Positions 59,524-64,000 of a stretch of DNA of 64,000 bases are shown here, in pieces; positions within the stretch are counted from its first letter, which is position 1, and each line of letters begins with the position of its first letter. Made by a program: the position numbers and the translations under genes. The DNA is from Rhodamnia argentea (lineage: Eukaryota > Streptophyta > Magnoliopsida > Myrtales > Myrtaceae), in NCBI RefSeq assembly GCF_020921035.1, contig NC_063155.1:27211294-27275293 (forward strand), read 5' to 3'. The notes beneath the pieces are model-generated. The model searched no databases, was not told where the DNA came from, and saw only the letters and a list, made by a program, of their open reading frames with translations.

Positions 59524-61595
59524 GGGACTTGATCAGGGCTTAATCGATCTCTTCTGATTTGTAGGTGAGACCCGGCATCTGGACAGAAATTGTGATTGCT
59601 GGTCTATGTCTTGCTAATTTGATCAAGACATCATAAAGGAAATTGAATCTCCCGTAAGAAATCTTTTGCCTCACAACTTGCCCTGCAAACAGACCGCATG
59701 TTATTCAAGATTGCCTAGATTGACTTTTCTTTTTCTCCATTATGTTTAATATGAATTTTGTGACTAACGCGTTCTAACATTTCTAAATCCGATATTCCCC
59801 AAAACTTTCACAATATTCAACTTTCGTATATAGATTCAATGCTGCTAAATGGAAGAATTTTATCGACGTCCATGAAATTGAGAAATCATAGATCGAACTG
59901 TCGAATCAGAAAAATTAAATGGTATCATATAGGTTTGTATCAGCTAAGTTCAACGATGGTTCATTAATGTCCATTGATTTAGACTCCCTCCCCCTTCCCA
60001 GCTACAAACAAGATCGAGAGGAGCCCGAAAGCTCTTAAACCAAGAACGATAACCTTCTTTCAATGTATTTGTTTTTGTCATTGGCCGTTCTATCTGGTCA
60101 ATCTTTCTCTCTCTCTCGGGACTCAATTGAGTCATTCTGCTACACATAGGCGTGCTTCGCTCGACGACATGATGAACATGTTTTGAGCTAAATGCTTTAA
60201 ATTTTTCGCAAGCAAGCAAGGAAATGCACTTTTAACTTTTGCTTACATGTAAATAAACATGGCTTTCTTCTTGAGTGTGGTACTCTTGGGAAAGTTGATT
60301 GCCTTAACGTCTCATCCCACATTACCACCATTTGAGGGAACTGCCTATACCAATAATAACACGAGGACATAAGACATTATTTTATACATTGATTGCCTAG
60401 CGGACGAGGTGTAAGGGACCAATTATATGACTACGTGATATGCATTGTAATAATCTTTGCATCTAAATTTTGAAACTTCTCTTTTTTTCCTTTTATTGGC
60501 CGGCTTATCAATATGTTATTTTCTGTTTTTTTACGTGATCTGACTATAGGTAAAAGCAGCTTCTCTATGATACAGCTTTCAACCACTTCAAATTATTGAA
60601 GGGGCCAGACCTAATGCTTGATGACCTAATGGACGCCACATTGCAAAGTCTAGTCATATCCGACATAAACTAATGTTCAATAACAATTGACTCAAGAATT
60701 ATGCTCGTTAACAAATTTCTTCTCTTATAAATCCGAACGTCATAAGTTGGTTATGTAGGCTTTGTAGATGTATCCCCTTTCATTAATAGGTCGAATCTAC
60801 AATCAAAAGCAACATGGATTGAATATAACTCGTATGCAAGATCTTGACCGGTTGTTATATGCTTCCACTTGAATTTAGAGTATGTAAATTAATTTAGTGC
60901 ATCGGTTAAATCTGCGTAGCTTTCATGAGTCTCCAGCATTCTCCATTCAATCGCACCACAAGATGGAGATTTCTTTTGCGACGATGACTTTCCATTTAGA
61001 TTAACTTTGGGCAAGCGAAGTACCTCTGAAAATAATTTCGTAAATAAGATTGGACAGACGAGAAAAAGCGAACGAGTTGTTGAATTTTGACACCTTTAGT
61101 TAGTAATGCAAAGGATTTCTCACTTATAAGATGGGATTAGATTTCTGTTATCAAATTCCTACCTAATCTCTCCCATTGAAAAAATGCTTGTCCCTTCACT
61201 AATTTTATAGATGAAAGCGGAATGAGTGGAGCAAAACTGGCTGAGGAAATAAGATGCATCGATGAGTGGTCATCGATTGCGCGAATTTAAAAACTCAATA
61301 GAATGAGAATTGACAACGATTGTTATGAACAGGAAACCCTAATGATCAATATCCTAGAACAGAACTCTTCAAATTGACCAACCCCGGAAAAGAAAGGACA
61401 CCTATGAAAAGAAGAATCTCTTTCTCACCTACATATTGTCAAACAATAACAACAATAGTAACAATAATAGTAATAAATCAAATGTCACTAATAAGTAATC
61501 ATCCAATCTCTCACTTGATACTTATACTTACATTAGAGGGATGAGGAAAGGTACTGTTTTGGAGGCGTCGAGGTCAAGGCTTTTCCATAGAGAGG
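59524..61595. other. Intergenic, nothing definite
   Basis: AT-rich DNA with an AAC/AAT-rich low-complexity patch near 61443-61480. No supported gene. Confidence 0.45.
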
Positions 61596-61620
61596 CTTTA
61601 GCTTTGTGGGAAAGCTAAAG
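61596..61620. repeat. Hairpin downstream of LHT copy 2
   Basis: CTTTAGCTTT and AAAGCTAAAG form a 10-bp perfect stem around GTGGG. It is the counterpart of the hairpin at 46338-46362, with the stem conserved and the loop changed. Confidence 0.6.
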
Positions 61621-61764
61621 ATTGTAAGCATCCCACCACCCACTCGCTTGAAGAAAGTGAAAGGTATATATCATTCATGGCTGCTTTACCTCGATGATTT
61701 GCATGTCTATTGTCGTATATCGGCCAGCATCTATGTCGAATATGCGTGATAAATATTACTGTAC

Positions 61765-62170
61765 CACCGAACGTGGTAGCTCAATGGTGAAAAATTCACG
61801 ATATCACTCATGAAATCACGAGTTCAAGTCATGTTGTAAGTGTACTCATGATCGGCTTGTATTGGACAATCGTTATCTCATGTGGAGTGACTTTCTTGAT
61901 TTCTGATAAGTAGATAATGCTGCGATGATAGACTCTTATATCTATAAATGGACCAAGTACTTACGTCTCATATCGAATGTTTCTTAGCGGTTGTGAAGTC
62001 ATTCTTGTAAACCCATAAAAAGAAACGATTCCATTATAGCCCGAGTACATTTGGCTTCGTGGTCAAGTGTCGAATTTGTCGTTCTCGAGTCATAACTTCG
62101 AGTCATGTCATCAGTGAACTTCAAAAACATGAAACACAATATACATGAGGGTCTGTCGATGGATCGGCAT
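61765..62170 (+). mobile_element. Two tRNA-like SINE heads
   Basis: At 61770 GTGGTAGCTCAATGGTGAAAA (A-box-like) is followed by GAGTTCAAGTC (B-box-like, 61822). At about 62050 TTGGCTTCGTGGTCAAGTG is followed by ACTTCGAGTCATG (62095). Spacing and motifs fit tRNA-derived SINEs, but the ends are not clear and no target duplication was found. The first is related to minus-strand remnants near 45105-45205. Confidence 0.4.
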
Positions 62171-62739
62171 CTACTTTAAAAAGTACAAACAACTATGCTT
62201 ATATTTTAGCGGCAAGTTTTTCGTTTCTTATAATTTCCTTGACATATAAAGTGACGGCACCTTGGTAGTCTCCCGAAAGGTTCATCTGATTATCATCTTG
62301 CTGTAAGCCATAAGCATTCTCGATCTACCTTTCTCCAATTGATTAAGCTTATTCTTCCGATCATCCCACCATGAAATTAAATATAATCACAAGGGGATGC
62401 AAAATACATTTAAGCAAAAATGAATTGCATAAAGTTCTCTTTGTGAGAATGGCAAGAGAAACGACATTCATAATTACAACTAAGTTAGAAACGTGTGTCG
62501 GGTTCCAAAAGGACAGAATTCAGTAGAGAAATAGCAAAAATGGACCCGACAAAATTTATGTAGAGTTAGTCAATATGAAGTCTAAATGATCCATAACTGT
62601 GATTAATCCGTCCATATATAACTTTGCTCGGACAAAATTTGTCCCTTTATGGGTAGTCACTTTGAAAAAATCTCTTGGTGATCCCGACGACAAAGCCCGT
62701 AGTCTATATAAATTTCATGCTATTTCTTTAAAAAAAATC
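62171..62739. other. Intergenic
   Basis: Nothing recognised apart from short AT-rich open frames. Confidence 0.4.
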
Positions 62740-63530
62740 AACTTTCGGTCCGTCTATTTTAGTAAAAATAAATATAAAAAAAGATTTCTACATTTGGATA
62801 GTAGAAAATAAACTAGTTGAGAAAAATATTTTCGACCAATAGAAAAAATGCCTTCAAAAGTTAGAAAAAACTGGTTCCCTCTCTTAAAAAAGAGAAAATC
62901 ATTTTCCCACGTTCTAGAGATCATTCTCTCTCTATCTCCATGCTTCTCGCTCGGATCGCCCCATCTTCATCTTCTCTCCCTGCCGCCTCTACCCCGTGAA
63001 ACCCAGCTCCCTCACCAAGCTCTTCCCCGTGTTACTCTCTGCCGCCCCCATGGAGCTCCCTCCCACATTTATTGCCTCTTCGAAGACGACTCCCTCGCCT
63101 TACCTTCTCTTTATCTTCCCTCCCCGGCCTTGGGTGACCTTGGGAAACCCTCGATCTTCGTGAGGAAATTGCAGTTCTCCTCCAACTCGCTCGCGAACCG
63201 TAGGATCCTTAGCAGTAGTCCGCACATTCGCGGATACCGCCTGCCATGAGGGTGCGGTCAGGAGAGGGAGGCGAGTCCCGGAGGTAGGGGCAGCTCAGTG
63301 GCGAGGTCGACCGAGCGGGTGCCACTGGCCAAGTCAGACCAGATTCAGATGAGGTGTTAGAGGGCGACGTTGGGGAAGACGGAAAAAGAAAAAAAACGAC
63401 AAAAAATATTTTTTAATTCATTTTCATATTTCAGTCAAATATTAAAAAATATTATCATTATTCGAGAAAATATCTTTTTTGGAAAATATTTTTTTTAGAA
63501 ATGACACGTTTTTCAGGAAACAAGGAAGCC
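62740..63530. mobile_element. Possible fold-back element with GC-rich core
   Basis: AT-rich flanks full of AAAAATATTTT words surround a GC-rich core (about 62930-63360), the layout seen in the other fold-back elements here. The outermost parts are only weakly inverted (GGTCCGTCTATTTTAG against CTAAAAAAAATATTTTCC and neighbours). The open frame at 62848-63249 lies mostly in the core and has no recognisable domain. Confidence 0.3.
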
Positions 63531-64000
63531 TTTGTAACGAGAAAAACTATTTCCATAGGTCATAAAAGCATCTCAAGTGAAAAGAATACCAACTTTATCC
63601 CCACTTCAACCGGTTACTGGTGAAGTTTTACCGACACACTATTTGATCCGGTGCTCATTCTGGTTGGACAAAATGACGTAATTACAAAACATTAACTTAA
63701 AGTGCTACAAATTTTGTGTGGTAGTGTTTACTCCCCTATGCGTCCAATACCAACCATGAAGGGTATTAAGTAAATTGGATGATCACAACACAATGCCTTC
63801 TAGATTCCGGGGAGTGGAGTTATGTCCAACATTAATAGAACATACCAAAGAACGTGAATCGCTTCGAGTTGGACGATAGGCCGGTTATGTTCTACCGAGT
63901 TGCCAACAAAAAGCGTTCTCCCAGCCACTTGGGAGAGCCTAAAAAGCCAGATCGAAATCGCCGCGGCAATCATAGGCAACAATGGAGAGAGCCTGGCTAC
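63531..64000. other. Intergenic to window edge
   Basis: A minus-strand open frame at 63800-63982 continues to the window edge in hydrophobic sequence (A-A-A-I-S-I-W-L-F). It has the feel of a dispersed repeat, but I cannot name it from this fragment. Confidence 0.3.

Noticed and set aside
62848-63249. 133-residue plus-strand open frame
   Set aside because: Sits in the GC-rich core of a probable fold-back element, with no domain or supported gene structure.
1-64000. CRISPR arrays, bacterial operons, rRNA genes, viral integrations
   Set aside because: Looked for and not seen; repeat spacing, gene structure and codon context are those of a plant nuclear genome.

Overview
The window is nuclear DNA from a flowering plant, almost certainly a eudicot. 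The genes have many short exons with GT-AG introns, intergenic DNA is AT-rich, and the repeats are of plant type (Ty1/copia LTR element, L1-type LINE remnant, tRNA-derived SINEs, many fold-back DNA elements). A woody rosid, possibly Myrtaceae, is only a guess.

Seven genes look protein-coding and are modelled exon by exon. Left to right they are: plastid ribosomal protein PSRP6/cL38 (+, 3762-4124); an uncharacterised plastid-type protein (+, about 7137-10138) with no visible start codon; a GARP/MYB repressor of the HRS1/HHO/NIGT1 clade (+, 15443-17363); a metallo-hydrolase-fold protein (-, 25783-34002); a BRO1-domain protein (-, 35250-38510); a lysine/histidine transporter of the LHT family (+, 42187-44766); and a GDT1/UPF0016 ion transporter (-, 48059-53243). 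There are two clear pseudogenes. One is an RSL-type bHLH gene (-, 4978-6506), capped at its 5' end by an inverted-repeat transposon. The other is a second LHT copy (+, 57365-59523) with every splice position preserved but two frameshifting deletions.

The most informative structure is at 25.8-34.0 kb. A full copia element (26719-31744, TSD GATCA) sits antisense inside the last intron of the metallo-hydrolase gene, so the final 72-bp exon lies about 6.1 kb from the rest. Elsewhere an LHT tandem pair flanks the GDT1 gene, and both LHT copies carry the same hairpin about 1.6-2.1 kb downstream. The HHO leader holds a GAATATTC box that fits both the PHR1 (P1BS) and NIGT1 consensus, suggesting phosphate/nitrate control and self-repression.

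The rest is mostly repeats: at least nine fold-back elements, several with a GC-rich core between AT-rich arms; a complete SINE with a 14-bp target duplication; a 5'-truncated retroposon with a 15-bp duplication; two retroposon stubs of only about 28-35 bp that still have target duplications; and a LINE remnant keeping reverse-transcriptase and RNase H-like blocks. I found no convincing new multi-gene system. The unusual content is gene-transposon interaction, pseudogene decay and a few unidentified coding-like fragments. All gene models were spliced by eye and lack transcript support.
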